A stretch of DNA of 64,000 bases. Source: Aquimarina aggregata (lineage in GTDB: Bacteria; Bacteroidota; Bacteroidia; Flavobacteriales; Flavobacteriaceae). Within the stretch, counting starts at the first letter, position 1. Each line of letters starts with the position of its first letter. Location of the stretch: contig NZ_LQRT01000060.1 in assembly GCF_001632745.1 (NCBI RefSeq), positions 248,001 through 312,000 on the forward strand, given 5' to 3'. Below the pieces are notes generated by a model that was given only the letters and a program-made list of their open reading frames with translations, searched no databases and was not told where the DNA came from. Positions 44,471-53,303 of this stretch are shown here, one piece after another. The position numbers and the translations under genes are program-made.

Positions 44471-46003
44471 TTATTTAAGTTGAAATTCGGGGATATCTAC
44501 GATGTAGTTTAAGAAGGCAAAGAATTGCTCTGCTACCTCTGCGCGATCTAGTCTCCATATAGCGGGATCCATGGCATCTGGCTCATAATAACTAGGAGGA
44601 AAGGCAGGTACATCTTTAAATACACCCAAAATTTCATTATAAATTACAGGATCGGCTATGCCTCTTGGGAAAAAGTAATTCACTAATGCTCTTACTACAA
44701 TATCAACTTCATCGGCACTTAAAGTAGTGGCAAGATTACCATCTCCTGCAGCACCAATTGGTAATCCCACGACAAAATCCCTAAATTGTTGTTGGTTTTC
44801 CATCCAGGCTCTGTTGATAAGAAATCGTGCACTTTCCCATCGACCTATTAAATAGTCAGGACTGATCCAATCCTCATCACCTTGCCAACCTTCAACATCT
44901 ATAGGATTTAATACATCTTGACCCAAAATACGAACTGTACCTCTTATAAAATCATTCACATCTGTGGAAGATAAAGTAAATCCCAGTTCGTTATAAAAAC
45001 AAATCATTAAATCACAAGGACTTTTAATAATAGCTCCTATAGCTTCATTATTAAAAAAGTGCTGGCTTTTAAAAAGTTGGCGAAGTACCGGTGCAATATC
45101 AAAATTATTATCAATAAAGGTTTGCGCCATCTGTGCAACAATAGCTTCACTACATGTAGGACTTACAAAATAAGCGTACAATTTAGTGCAAATAAATGTT
45201 GCTACTTGTGTAGTTCTTTGTTGGAATAAAATATTAATGACATCGTCATAGGTCCAATTTCCAGATTGACCAAAAATGGTTTTGTTGTCATTACTAAATT
45301 GTGCTGGATTAAATAAAATGTCTCCCCAAGGGATATCATTTGTATCTACATAACCTGTAAGAGCTTTTGAGGTTTCTTGAATATCATCTTCGGTATAATC
45401 ATTATCTACTCCAAGAGTAAAAAGCTCATATAACTCTCTTGCATAATTCTCATTTGGTCTATCTCTAATATTTTCATCACCATTAAGATATACTAACATT
45501 GCATTTGATATGCCAATATCGTATACAAAATCTCTAAAATTACCTAAGGCATGCATTTGCAGCATAGAATAATACTGCGCTTGATACGCTGGGCTTCGAT
45601 ACGTATCATCTTCGGTAACAAAATGATTACTCCAAAATAGAGTTAATCGATCTCGAACACCATTTTGAATCAGATCACCTACCATTTGGTTTTTTCCTTC
45701 GCGTCTGTAGAAACCAACATCATTATCTTGATTAGCCATTTCAGCGGCTTCAAACTGATCTCGATCCCATAGACCCCAAGGTGGTAATGGAGTTGTATTT
45801 AATGCTATAGCATTATCAATCATAGTATCGACTAGAGCCGATGGACTGTTGGATAGTGCAGATAAAACATCTGCTTTAGAGGCACCAAACCCAAGTCTTC
45901 GATATAAATGATTTATTTTTGTTACGTTCCAAGGATCAGTTGCCGAGGGCACATAGGGATCCAAAGAATCTAGATTACAAGAAGTATCAGATATCATAGG
46001 CAT
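44471..46003 (-). CDS. DUF1800 family protein
   Basis: 510 aa of the helical DUF1800 family: INHLYRRLGFGASKADV, RDRLTLFWSNHFVTEDDTYRSP, MLQMHALGNFRDFVYDIGISNAMLVYLNGDENI, NENYARELYELFTLGVDNDYTEDDIQETSKALTGY and WQGDEDWISPDYLIGRWESARFLIN are the family blocks in order. No signal peptide is evident at this start, and no better start with one is seen. Always paired with DUF1501 in many Bacteroidetes and Proteobacteria; the pair may form a secreted complex, but no activity is established. First gene of the operon. Confidence 0.92.
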   Translation of the reverse strand: MPMISDTSCNLDSLDPYVPSATDPWNVTKINHLYRRLGFGASKADVLSALSNSPSALVDTMIDNAIALNTTPLPPWGLWDRDQFEAAEMANQDNDVGFYRREGKNQMVGDLIQNGVRDRLTLFWSNHFVTEDDTYRSPAYQAQYYSMLQMHALGNFRDFVYDIGISNAMLVYLNGDENIRDRPNENYARELYELFTLGVDNDYTEDDIQETSKALTGYVDTNDIPWGDILFNPAQFSNDNKTIFGQSGNWTYDDVINILFQQRTTQVATFICTKLYAYFVSPTCSEAIVAQMAQTFIDNNFDIAPVLRQLFKSQHFFNNEAIGAIIKSPCDLMICFYNELGFTLSSTDVNDFIRGTVRILGQDVLNPIDVEGWQGDEDWISPDYLIGRWESARFLINRAWMENQQQFRDFVVGLPIGAAGDGNLATTLSADEVDIVVRALVNYFFPRGIADPVIYNEILGVFKDVPAFPPSYYEPDAMDPAIWRLDRAEVAEQFFAFLNYIVDIPEFQLK

Positions 46004-46103
46004 TCACGTTTTAGTAGTAAAGTTGAGGGACAAATTCAACACAATATAATAGATTATAACGAAAGTATTTGTTAATTAGTATTCAAATTTGAAATTTTAA
46101 GAA

Positions 46104-47000
46104 ATGTTAACCCCTGATTTTGTTAGTCCTGGAGATAAAATTGCAATAGTATCTACCGCTAGAAAGATTGATTTTAGAGAGATAAGAGAGGCAATTAATA
46201 TATTAGAAAAGTGGGGTTTGGATCCCATTATAGGTGAAACAATAGGTAAACAAAATCATCAATTCGCTGGTTCTGATCAAGAAAGAGTAAATGATTTTCA
46301 GAAAATGCTGGACGATGATGAGATCAAAGCAATATGGTGCGCTAGAGGAGGATATGGCACTATAAGAATTGTAGATCACATTAATTTTGAAGGTTTTTGT
46401 AAAAAGCCAAAATGGATAATCGGGTATTCAGATATTACCGTACTTCATTCTCATATTCATAATTTAGGTATTTGTTCCTTGCATGCAGCCATGCCAATAG
46501 ATGTACATAAAGGTAGCGATGCGTCTAGAAATTCACTTCATGATATCATTTTTGGAGAAAAAGTAAGCTATACTATAAATCCATCAAAAAAGAATGTTTC
46601 TGGAAGTTGTAAAGGACAATTAATAGGAGGTAATTTATCTATTTTATATTCATTATGTGGTTCTAAATCCTCTTTAGATACAACAGGTAAAATTTTGTGT
46701 ATAGAAGATTTGGATGAATATCTTTACCATATTGATCGTATGCTCTATAACTTAAAAAGGAATGGCTGCTTTGACCAATTATCGGGTTTGATAGTAGGTG
46801 GTATGAGTAAGATGCATGACAATAATATACCTTTTGGAAAAAAAGCAAAAGGTATTATTTTGGATGTAGTTTCGGATTATAATTTTCCTGTAGTTTTTAA
46901 TTTTCCTATGGGGCATATAGAGGATAATAGAGCACTGATGTTAGGTGCAGAAGCATTTCTTGAAATAAAAGAAGACGAAGTTAAACTTGAATATATATAG
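46104..47000 (+). CDS. LD-carboxypeptidase (peptidase S66)
   Basis: 298-aa murein tetrapeptide carboxypeptidase-like enzyme that removes the terminal D-Ala from tetrapeptides during wall recycling. The catalytic triad is visible: Ser109 in IIGYSDIT, Glu201 in LCIEDLDEYLYHIDRML and His271 in FPMGHIEDNRALM. The N-terminal SPGDKIAIVSTARKID and the ARGGYGTIRI loop are family landmarks. No signal peptide, so it is cytoplasmic as in E. coli LdcA. YraN follows after three bases. Confidence 0.95.
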   Translation: MLTPDFVSPGDKIAIVSTARKIDFREIREAINILEKWGLDPIIGETIGKQNHQFAGSDQERVNDFQKMLDDDEIKAIWCARGGYGTIRIVDHINFEGFCKKPKWIIGYSDITVLHSHIHNLGICSLHAAMPIDVHKGSDASRNSLHDIIFGEKVSYTINPSKKNVSGSCKGQLIGGNLSILYSLCGSKSSLDTTGKILCIEDLDEYLYHIDRMLYNLKRNGCFDQLSGLIVGGMSKMHDNNIPFGKKAKGIILDVVSDYNFPVVFNFPMGHIEDNRALMLGAEAFLEIKEDEVKLEYI

Positions 47001-47003
47001 GAT

Positions 47004-47363
47004 ATGGCCGAACATAATGCTCTTGGGAAAAAAGGAGAACAAATGGCTGCCGATTTTTTAGTAAATCACGGGTATACTATTTTAGAAAAGAATTATAGAT
47101 ACCTTAAGTCCGAAATTGATATTATTGCTCAAAAAGGAACTATTGTTGTTGCTGTAGAGGTTAAAACTAGAAGCACCCCAGAATTTGGTAATCCGCAAGA
47201 TTTTGTAAAACCTAAACAAATGCAATCATTGGTAAAAACAATCGATTATTACGTTATAGAAAATGATCTGGATGTAGAAGTACGTTTTGATATTATAGCG
47301 ATTATAAAGAATGCATCAGGAACCAAAATAGAACATCTTGAAGATGCTTTTTATCATTTTTAA
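47004..47363 (+). CDS. YraN/UPF0102 family endonuclease-like protein
   Basis: 119 aa with the restriction-endonuclease-like core of UPF0102: GKKGEQMAADFLVNHGYTILEKNYRY, SEIDIIAQKGTIVVAVEVKTRS with the Asp and the E-x-K residues of a PD-(D/E)xK site, and a C-terminal VRFDIIAI. The biological role is uncertain; a link to DNA uptake or repair is proposed for the family. It starts three bases after the LD-carboxypeptidase stop, so the two are one transcript. Confidence 0.92.
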   Translation: MAEHNALGKKGEQMAADFLVNHGYTILEKNYRYLKSEIDIIAQKGTIVVAVEVKTRSTPEFGNPQDFVKPKQMQSLVKTIDYYVIENDLDVEVRFDIIAIIKNASGTKIEHLEDAFYHF

Positions 47364-47366
47364 TAT

Positions 47367-47500
47367 GAAGTGGTTTAAACTTTTTTCAATTCGCTATAAA
47401 AATGTCCTTTTTCACTCATATTTATCTTTTTCTTACTGCGTAGCGCTACTATGAAGCGCAAAAACACACTTCAATTGATCAAAAAAATTTAAACCACTTC
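47367..47500. mobile_element. MITE-like palindromic element, 134 bp
   Basis: Terminal inverted repeats of 20 bp, GAAGTGGTTTAAACTTTTTT at 47367-47386 and its inverse at 47481-47500 with one mismatch, bracket 94 bp that contain a central palindrome GTAGCGCTAC (47440-47449). The triplet TAT flanks both ends and may be a target duplication. It encodes nothing convincing and sits exactly in the gap between YraN and the aldo/keto reductase. I infer a non-autonomous transposable element; no matching transposase is in the window. Confidence 0.55.
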
Positions 47501-47503
47501 TAT

Positions 47504-48397
47504 ATGAGATATCGTAAACTAGGAAATTCTGAATTAACAATAAGTGAGGTTTCTTTTGGATGTATGTCCTTAGAAAGTGAAGCTATTGCCAAAGAACTTA
47601 TTCATTACGCTATAGATAAAGGGGTTAATTATTTTGATACAGCAGATTTATATCAAAGTGGAGAGAACGAGGTAATGCTAGGTAAATCTATAAAAGGCAT
47701 TCGAAACGATCTTATTATCGCAACTAAAGTGGGTAATCAGTTGCGTAAGGATCATAGTGGTTGGGATTGGAACCCCAGCAAGAAATATATAATTGAAGCC
47801 GTAGAGAAGAGTTTACTAAGGTTACAAACAGATTATATTGATCTTTATCAATTACATGGCGGAACCATAGATGATCCTATTGATGAAACAATTGATGCAT
47901 TCGAGACTCTTAAAAAATCAGGTAAAATTCGATATTATGGTATTTCTTCAATACGACCTAATGTTATAAAAGAATATGTTAAAAGGTCAAATATCACAAG
48001 TGTTATGATGCAATACAGTTTATTAGATAGACGACCAGAAGAAGAATGCCTGGATTTATTGTTGAAAAAGAATATTGGGGTCTTAACCAGAGGAACAGTA
48101 GCCAAAGGATTACTTGCGGGTAAGCCTGTAAAAGCGTATTTGGAACATGATGAGGCTCAAGTTGCATCTGCAGTAGCGATTTTAAATCAAATTTCTAAAG
48201 GAGGTAAAACAATGTGTCAAAGTGCAATTAACTATGTGTTAGCACATCCGGCTATTACTTCTGCAGTTTTGGGAGCTCGTTCAAAAGATCAGTTAAAAGA
48301 ATGTTTACAGTACGATAATGATCAAAACCTATCTGTAGAAGATATGTTGGTGTTGAAAAATGGTGTAACACAAAATAGATATACAGCACATAAATAA
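47504..48397 (+). CDS. Aldo/keto reductase
   Basis: 297-aa NADPH-dependent reductase. The catalytic tetrad is recognisable as Asp and Tyr in NYFDTADLYQSGENE, Lys in IIATKVGNQL, and the His position in YIDLYQLHGGTID. The C-terminal cofactor site reads AITSAVLGARSKDQLKECLQ. It belongs to the broad YghZ/Tas-like group; the substrate cannot be deduced. Start at ATG 47504, a few bases from the right end of the palindromic element, which therefore occupies the promoter region. Confidence 0.92.
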   Translation: MRYRKLGNSELTISEVSFGCMSLESEAIAKELIHYAIDKGVNYFDTADLYQSGENEVMLGKSIKGIRNDLIIATKVGNQLRKDHSGWDWNPSKKYIIEAVEKSLLRLQTDYIDLYQLHGGTIDDPIDETIDAFETLKKSGKIRYYGISSIRPNVIKEYVKRSNITSVMMQYSLLDRRPEEECLDLLLKKNIGVLTRGTVAKGLLAGKPVKAYLEHDEAQVASAVAILNQISKGGKTMCQSAINYVLAHPAITSAVLGARSKDQLKECLQYDNDQNLSVEDMLVLKNGVTQNRYTAHK

Positions 48398-48510
48398 GGA
48401 TCTGCTTTTTAAAAAATATGCTGTAACAGTCTGTTTTTAGAGTACGATTGCATCCATTCGGTCGAAATAGCTATGATGTTACTCTAGTTTTATCAAAAAA
48501 ATATAGATAT

Positions 48511-49629
48511 ATGAAATCATTTGAATTTATAGATCTAATTCTGTTTTTAGGAATTAGTCAAGGTATCTTTTTGGCAGTGACAATTCAGATGATTCGTAAC
48601 AGGAATAAAGGTGCAAATAAAATCCTGTCCTTAGTGCTGTTATTAGCAGTTCTTATGTTGTTAGGAAGATTGGTTTATTTTAAATTTTTAACACCAAGAT
48701 TTTTACAATGGACAGTATTAGTAGATACAGTTATTTTTATTTTTGGCCCACTATGTTACGAGTATTTTAGGCGAATAGCATTTGCTAATAATGATACGTT
48801 TAAGCTACCTAAAATACATTATTTATTAGCACTATTACATTTTTTATTTTTTTGTTATACCATATCATTATCAGAAGAAATATTTTCAAAAAAAATGAAT
48901 TCAGGATTTTTCAGGATTCCTTTTTTTGTTATCGAAGGAGTTGGGGTTATAGCTAATTTCTATTATTGGATACTTAATTTTAAGCTACTAAAAAAGTATA
49001 TTAAAGAAGAAAAAAATGCAGTTTCTTATCATCAAAATTTATTATCATTTTTAAAGTTTTTTCAGATAGCTGTAGGTGTTTTTTTAATGATGTGGGCCAT
49101 AAACTATATCGCAATTTATTTCTTTAACCACTCAATACAATTTATAGGGTATAATTCTATGTGGGGAGCCATATCCATCTTTATTTTTGTAGTAGGTTAT
49201 TACAGTCTTAAAGAACCAGAACTTTTTAGAATGCCTTTTCAAAAAGAGAAAGTAAAACTATCAAAGCGTTTACCGCAAGATGAAATAATTTCTTTGGGAA
49301 AAAAATTAGATGACTTAATCAAAAAAGAAAAAATATTTTTGAAACCTGATTTAACGCTTAGAGATCTTGCAATAAGGTTAAATACTTCTTCACATAATGT
49401 ATCATGGTATCTTAATACTATCTTAAGAATTAATTTTTATGATTACATCAATCGCAATAGAGTTCTTGAGTTTTTAAAACGTATTGAAAAAGAAGAGCAT
49501 CTTAATCATACGATTCTTGCTATTGCTATGGAAGTGGGTTTTAATTCAAAATCTACCTTTAATAAAGCGTTCAAATTAGAAATGAATACAACGCCTAGTA
49601 ATTATATAAAAGGATTAAAAGCAGCCTAA
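48511..49629 (+). CDS. Membrane-bound AraC-family regulator (7TM sensor half)
   Basis: ATG 48511 begins MKSFEFIDLILFLGISQGIF, leading straight into the first membrane segment; the TTG at 48448 adds an unsupported prefix. About seven hydrophobic segments occupy residues 1-235 of 372, followed by a helical linker and the AraC domain, with LRDLAIRLNTSSHNVSWYLN as the first HTH and AIAMEVGFNSKSTFNKAFKLEMNTTPSNYIK as the second. Same design as the genes at 21299 and 25626. The NHL-repeat lipoprotein gene starts 81 bp downstream on the same strand and is a likely target. Confidence 0.92.
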   Translation: MKSFEFIDLILFLGISQGIFLAVTIQMIRNRNKGANKILSLVLLLAVLMLLGRLVYFKFLTPRFLQWTVLVDTVIFIFGPLCYEYFRRIAFANNDTFKLPKIHYLLALLHFLFFCYTISLSEEIFSKKMNSGFFRIPFFVIEGVGVIANFYYWILNFKLLKKYIKEEKNAVSYHQNLLSFLKFFQIAVGVFLMMWAINYIAIYFFNHSIQFIGYNSMWGAISIFIFVVGYYSLKEPELFRMPFQKEKVKLSKRLPQDEIISLGKKLDDLIKKEKIFLKPDLTLRDLAIRLNTSSHNVSWYLNTILRINFYDYINRNRVLEFLKRIEKEEHLNHTILAIAMEVGFNSKSTFNKAFKLEMNTTPSNYIKGLKAA

Positions 49630-49710
49630 AAAAAGGTACGAGTATATCCAAGCTGTCGATTTTTGTGATAGTCTAAGTTAGTTTCGAGCTTAACTTAAAA
49701 ATCACTTATC

Positions 49711-50643
49711 ATGAAAACATGTATTAAAAACAGTAGTGCGAAAACAATTCTTTTTTTCGCTGTAATGGGGTTGTCGATTATAGTTTCTTCTTGTTATGGA
49801 GATGGTTTTGATCCAGAACTCGAAGTAGAAACAGTTGTCACAGATTTTGCCGGAAATGACGCTGTTAGTGTCGATAAATTTGGGAATGTTTATGTTTCTG
49901 AATTTGGTCAGTTTGTCGGGGCGAATGGAAACGGAACAAGAGTGTTTAAAGTGTCTAAAAGTGGTGATGTCACAGAGTTTGCATCAGGTCTAACAGGTCC
50001 TTTAGGAAATGCAATTGATGCACAAGGTAATCTTTACGTTGTTAATGGAAGCGGAGACGGAGCAGGAGACATTCTGAAAATCACACCAGACGGATCTCAA
50101 ACTGTTTTAGCAACTATTAATGGATTTCCTTCTGGTTTAACATTAGATCATCATAAAAATATTTATGTATCAAATTTTGGCACACCAACAGTTCATAGAA
50201 TTACACCTCAAGGAGAAGTGACTGTATATGCGTCAGATCCTAGATTAGCAGGTGGAGTAGGAGTTGATTTTGATCGTAAAGGAAATCTTATCGTCGGTAA
50301 TTTTGCAACTGCAGATATCTTGTCCATCAACCCAGAAGGAATTGTTACACTAATTACTACTATTCCTAATGCCGTAGTTAATGGTTTTGGAATTGGCTAT
50401 ATAACCGTTGTCGGTAATTCTGTTTTTGCGACTGGTATTGGCGTAAATAAAATATTTAGGGTTACTCTAGATGGTCAGGTAGAAGAATTTGCTGGTAATG
50501 GCAATGCCGCGGTGGTAGATGGTCTTATTAACGAAGCGTCTTTTAATGGACCGAATGGGATAACTGCAGATAAATATGGTAAGGTACTTTATATTTCAGA
50601 ATTTGGAGGAACAGGTGCTCTAAGAAAAATAAAGCTAAGATAG
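49711..50643 (+). CDS. NHL-repeat/SMP-30-like beta-propeller lipoprotein
   Basis: 310 aa. The signal ends GLSIIVSSC, giving a lipoprotein with Cys28. The mature protein consists of about six propeller blades, each with a GNxYVS- or GNLIVGNF-type strand: FGNVYVSEFG, QGNLYVVNG, HKNIYVSNFG, KGNLIVGNFAT, and the last unit GPNGITADKYGKVLYISEFGGTGALRKI. This matches NHL/SMP-30/gluconolactonase-like propellers. No metal-ligand set can be assigned with confidence, so enzyme activity is uncertain; ligand binding in the periplasm or at the surface is equally possible. Confidence 0.88.
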   Translation: MKTCIKNSSAKTILFFAVMGLSIIVSSCYGDGFDPELEVETVVTDFAGNDAVSVDKFGNVYVSEFGQFVGANGNGTRVFKVSKSGDVTEFASGLTGPLGNAIDAQGNLYVVNGSGDGAGDILKITPDGSQTVLATINGFPSGLTLDHHKNIYVSNFGTPTVHRITPQGEVTVYASDPRLAGGVGVDFDRKGNLIVGNFATADILSINPEGIVTLITTIPNAVVNGFGIGYITVVGNSVFATGIGVNKIFRVTLDGQVEEFAGNGNAAVVDGLINEASFNGPNGITADKYGKVLYISEFGGTGALRKIKLR

Positions 50644-50680
50644 TAGGTATTTATTATTTAATAATCTGACATTTAGCGTG

Positions 50681-50708
50681 TTGTAGTAAAATCAATTTGA
50701 TATCTTTA
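50681..50708 (+). promoter_or_regulatory. Predicted promoter of the Cys-rich peptide gene
   Basis: TTG at 50681-50683, a 17-bp spacer and TATCTTTA at 50701-50708 resemble the Bacteroidetes promoter. Transcription would begin near 50714, giving a leader of about 28 nt. Confidence 0.45.
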
Positions 50709-50741
50709 AATAGGTAAATTTTAATCTTAAAACCAGTTATT

Positions 50742-50912
50742 ATGTTACAAACAATTTTAAATCATCAAGGAGTTAAGCAACTAGACAAAAATCAACAACA
50801 AATTATCAATGGTGGTGGGGGACTAAATTCATTTTGTCACTCTGGTGATGATTGCGATTATCCCTATATCTGTGCTGGATGTATATGCAGACCTGTTGGA
50901 GGTCCAGTATAG
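50742..50912 (+). CDS. Cys-rich double-glycine leader peptide (bacteriocin/RiPP-like precursor)
   Basis: A 56-aa peptide. The leader MLQTILNHQGVKQLDKNQQQ followed by IINGGGG has the double-glycine pattern typical of Flavobacteriia small secreted peptides (a GVKxLxKxQQxxIxGG motif). Cleavage after GG would release a core with five cysteines at residues 32, 38, 44, 47 and 49 (FCHSGDDCDYPYICAGCICR). The acidic, Cys-dense core suggests a disulphide- or metal-bound peptide. No C39 peptidase/ABC exporter or modifying enzyme lies in the window, so processing would rely on genes elsewhere. The gene has a promoter and a strong terminator of its own. Confidence 0.75.
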   Translation: MLQTILNHQGVKQLDKNQQQIINGGGGLNSFCHSGDDCDYPYICAGCICRPVGGPV

Positions 50913-50946
50913 GTTTAAAAGAAAACAATAAGGCAAATTCTTACGA

Positions 50947-50982
50947 AAACAGGATCAGAATGTTTGCATTCTGATCCTGTTT
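50947..50982. terminator. Strong intrinsic terminator after the Cys-rich peptide gene
   Basis: A perfect 16-bp stem (AAACAGGATCAGAATG with CATTCTGATCCTGTTT) closes over TTTG. It lies 35 bp after the peptide stop and can also serve the convergent hydrolase gene. Confidence 0.9.
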
Positions 50983-51116
50983 GATTTTATATTGAATCCC
51001 TATTGGATTTTATGTAGAATATTAAGTGTCAAAATATTAAATCCTGCTATTGAAGAATTGTTTTGATTAAATTCGTTATGATAATGATTATAAATACAAT
51101 TAAGGTTTTCATGTGG

Positions 51117-52307
51117 TTAGGATTTAGATAAAAATAGCTTTACAAAAGTATAAGCGTGATTAAACAAATCAGATGCAGAACCACTTTTGTTCATAAGTAA
51201 AGAAATAGATAAATCGTATTCTGGAAATAATATAAACACAGAGGTTGCTCCGTATGCAACACCGGCATGATGTAGTATTTGGACATCACGTTTATCATTA
51301 AAAATAGATTGAATAGTGTCATTACGCCATCCAATAGCATAATTTTGCTTATTCACCTTTCCGTTGGTTAAGATAATAGGTTGTATTAATGAGGTTACAA
51401 TAGTATCATTTAGTATTTTCTTGTTTAAAAAAGCGTTACCTAAAGTTACCAGATCACTTGGTGTTGCAATAAATCCTCCACCAGCCCATTTATTACTGTT
51501 GTTGACCTTGAAAACTTCTTTGTATTGATTGTTCTCGACTTCGTAGAACTTAGATAAATTTTTTGGATTAGTAGATGGTTTTTCTGTTTCAATATGAATC
51601 TTTAAGGGATCAAATACATCAGTTTTCATAAAATCTGGGAATTCCTTTTTTGTAACACTTTCAATCATTGCACTTAACAAGGTGTAATTATAAGAACTAT
51701 AGCTAAAATCAGAACCGGGAGTAAATAGTAATTTATCTCCATTAAATACTTCGATACTGTTTTTTGCGGTTTGATATTCCTTGGTGTTGTAATATTCCCA
51801 GATCGGAAAACATAAACAAGTCCCGTAATTACGAATTCCTGAAGTATGCGAAGCCAATTGTTTTACCGTAATTTCTGAAAGATTAGCACTACTATAAGGA
51901 ATAATTTCTTTGACTTTAGTGGTGAAATCTAGTTTGTTATTCTGAATTAGAACACCTAATCCGATCGAAGTTACAGCCTTAGAAGTACTACCTATTCTGA
52001 ATTTTGTGTGTATGTTAGCTTTTATTGATTTTTCAATGTCTTGATAACCAATAGCGTTAGACCATATAATTTTGTCATTTTGACCAATAGCAACAGAGAA
52101 AGCTGGTGTCTTAAGTTGGTTAAAAATGCTTGTAAGTAGATGATCTGCTTCTTTTAAAATTGAATCTTTATGTTGTTTAACTGGCCGTAATTGATTGGTT
52201 TGAGGATATGGAGACCACCCAGTATTGTAAACTAGGATAGGTTCAAAAAGATAAAAGCAAGTTGGTAGTACTATGATTATTATTAGAATTATGATTGTCT
52301 TTTTCAT
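51117..52307 (-). CDS. Class C beta-lactamase-like serine hydrolase
   Basis: 396 aa with one N-terminal membrane segment (TIIILIIIIVLPTCFYLF). The penicillin-binding/beta-lactamase fold is shown by the nucleophile motif GSTSKAVTS (S-x-x-K), the Tyr motif FSYSSYNYTLLSAMIE (Y-x-N) and LHHAGVAYGATS (the H-x-G equivalent of KTG). This is the family of LACTB, esterases and D-Ala-D-Ala peptidases; lactamase activity is not implied. Anchored at the outer face of the inner membrane. The XRE regulator gene lies 87 bp upstream on the same strand. Confidence 0.9.
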   Translation of the reverse strand: MKKTIIILIIIIVLPTCFYLFEPILVYNTGWSPYPQTNQLRPVKQHKDSILKEADHLLTSIFNQLKTPAFSVAIGQNDKIIWSNAIGYQDIEKSIKANIHTKFRIGSTSKAVTSIGLGVLIQNNKLDFTTKVKEIIPYSSANLSEITVKQLASHTSGIRNYGTCLCFPIWEYYNTKEYQTAKNSIEVFNGDKLLFTPGSDFSYSSYNYTLLSAMIESVTKKEFPDFMKTDVFDPLKIHIETEKPSTNPKNLSKFYEVENNQYKEVFKVNNSNKWAGGGFIATPSDLVTLGNAFLNKKILNDTIVTSLIQPIILTNGKVNKQNYAIGWRNDTIQSIFNDKRDVQILHHAGVAYGATSVFILFPEYDLSISLLMNKSGSASDLFNHAYTFVKLFLSKS

Positions 52308-52394
52308 TTTCTATGTTTAAAATTAGGCATAAGTTTTCCCTCTTTATTGAAGAATTACTCAATAAATGTCCTGAAGTATTTCGTGTTGAGTTGC

Positions 52395-53240
52395 TTATGA
52401 ATTCTGATTCATTTCTGTTTGCTTTTCTTTAAGCATTTCAGAAACTTTGTAAAGCAGGATGATTTCTAAAATTATTGTTGGTGTAAGTACAAACATTCCT
52501 AGAAATGATAATACAATAGTGACTAGTAAACTATAGGTAACGATTTCAAAAATGCCGGTAACAGTTGCAATTGTTCCTAATCCATTTTTTAAGCGTAGTA
52601 CAGATATTCCAAATAATATCCCGATGATACCAAAAGTAACAGCTTCTGCACCCATTAAAACTTCAGTGTCAAATGTTCCAAAATAAAGAGATAAAATATC
52701 ATAGGCATAAAATATACAATTGATAAAAACAACAATAAAAGCGGTGATACGAAGCAAATAATTTTTAAAGATTTTTCCTGTAAGAATAAATCCACGAGTA
52801 AACAATAGAACAGATGTAAGGATGACCAATTTTAGAAGGATGTAAACAATGTTGTTAATGATCATTTCATCTTGAGCATACCTAAGATAATCTATGGCAA
52901 ACTCTCCAAATCCAAGTAAGAAGTAGACGATACCACTAATCCATGCAATAGAAAGTTGTCGAGTAAGAAAATTAGCGTTCTTTTGGTCATCAATTTCAAG
53001 TAAAAATAGTTTTTTAAACTCTTTTGTAGCAGTAGAACTTTCTGTTTGAATTTTTTCTAAATCATAATCTAAGGCCGATAAAATTGTCTTTACAGTATAG
53101 CTCCTGGGCATTACCTCTCCAGCTTCAATACGTTGTATAGTACGAACACTAATGTTACATTGTTCTACAAGTTCTTCTTGTGTAAGTCCTTTTGACTTTC
53201 TGAGTTCAGATATTTTTAAACCTAATGCTGGCTGTTTCAT
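52395..53240 (-). CDS. XRE-family regulator fused to membrane segments
   Basis: ATG at 53240 starts MKQPALGLKISELRKSKGLTQ, the natural N-terminus of the HTH; the frame extends to 53303. Residues 5-65 are an XRE/Cro helix-turn-helix (SELRKSKGLTQEELVEQCNISVRTIQRIEAGEVMPR in sense), and the remaining 200 residues carry about six hydrophobic segments, so the DNA-binding domain is tethered to the membrane. It probably controls itself and the downstream hydrolase. Two copies of ACCCGCCA one helical turn apart lie 110 bp upstream and are candidate operators. Confidence 0.88.
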   Translation of the reverse strand: MKQPALGLKISELRKSKGLTQEELVEQCNISVRTIQRIEAGEVMPRSYTVKTILSALDYDLEKIQTESSTATKEFKKLFLLEIDDQKNANFLTRQLSIAWISGIVYFLLGFGEFAIDYLRYAQDEMIINNIVYILLKLVILTSVLLFTRGFILTGKIFKNYLLRITAFIVVFINCIFYAYDILSLYFGTFDTEVLMGAEAVTFGIIGILFGISVLRLKNGLGTIATVTGIFEIVTYSLLVTIVLSFLGMFVLTPTIILEIILLYKVSEMLKEKQTEMNQNS

Positions 53241-53303
53241 GATTCTTAAGTTTTTAGTTGTATTCTGGTGATCACTAGAACTTGGTTTCATTTTCTTCAG
53301 CAA

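Noticed and set aside
47365..47454. 29-codon frame inside the palindromic element
   Set aside because: It overlaps the inverted repeat and has no features of a real peptide.
51117..52307. True beta-lactamase resistance gene
   Set aside because: The class C fold is shared with esterases and peptidases and nothing in the sequence indicates antibiotic hydrolysis.
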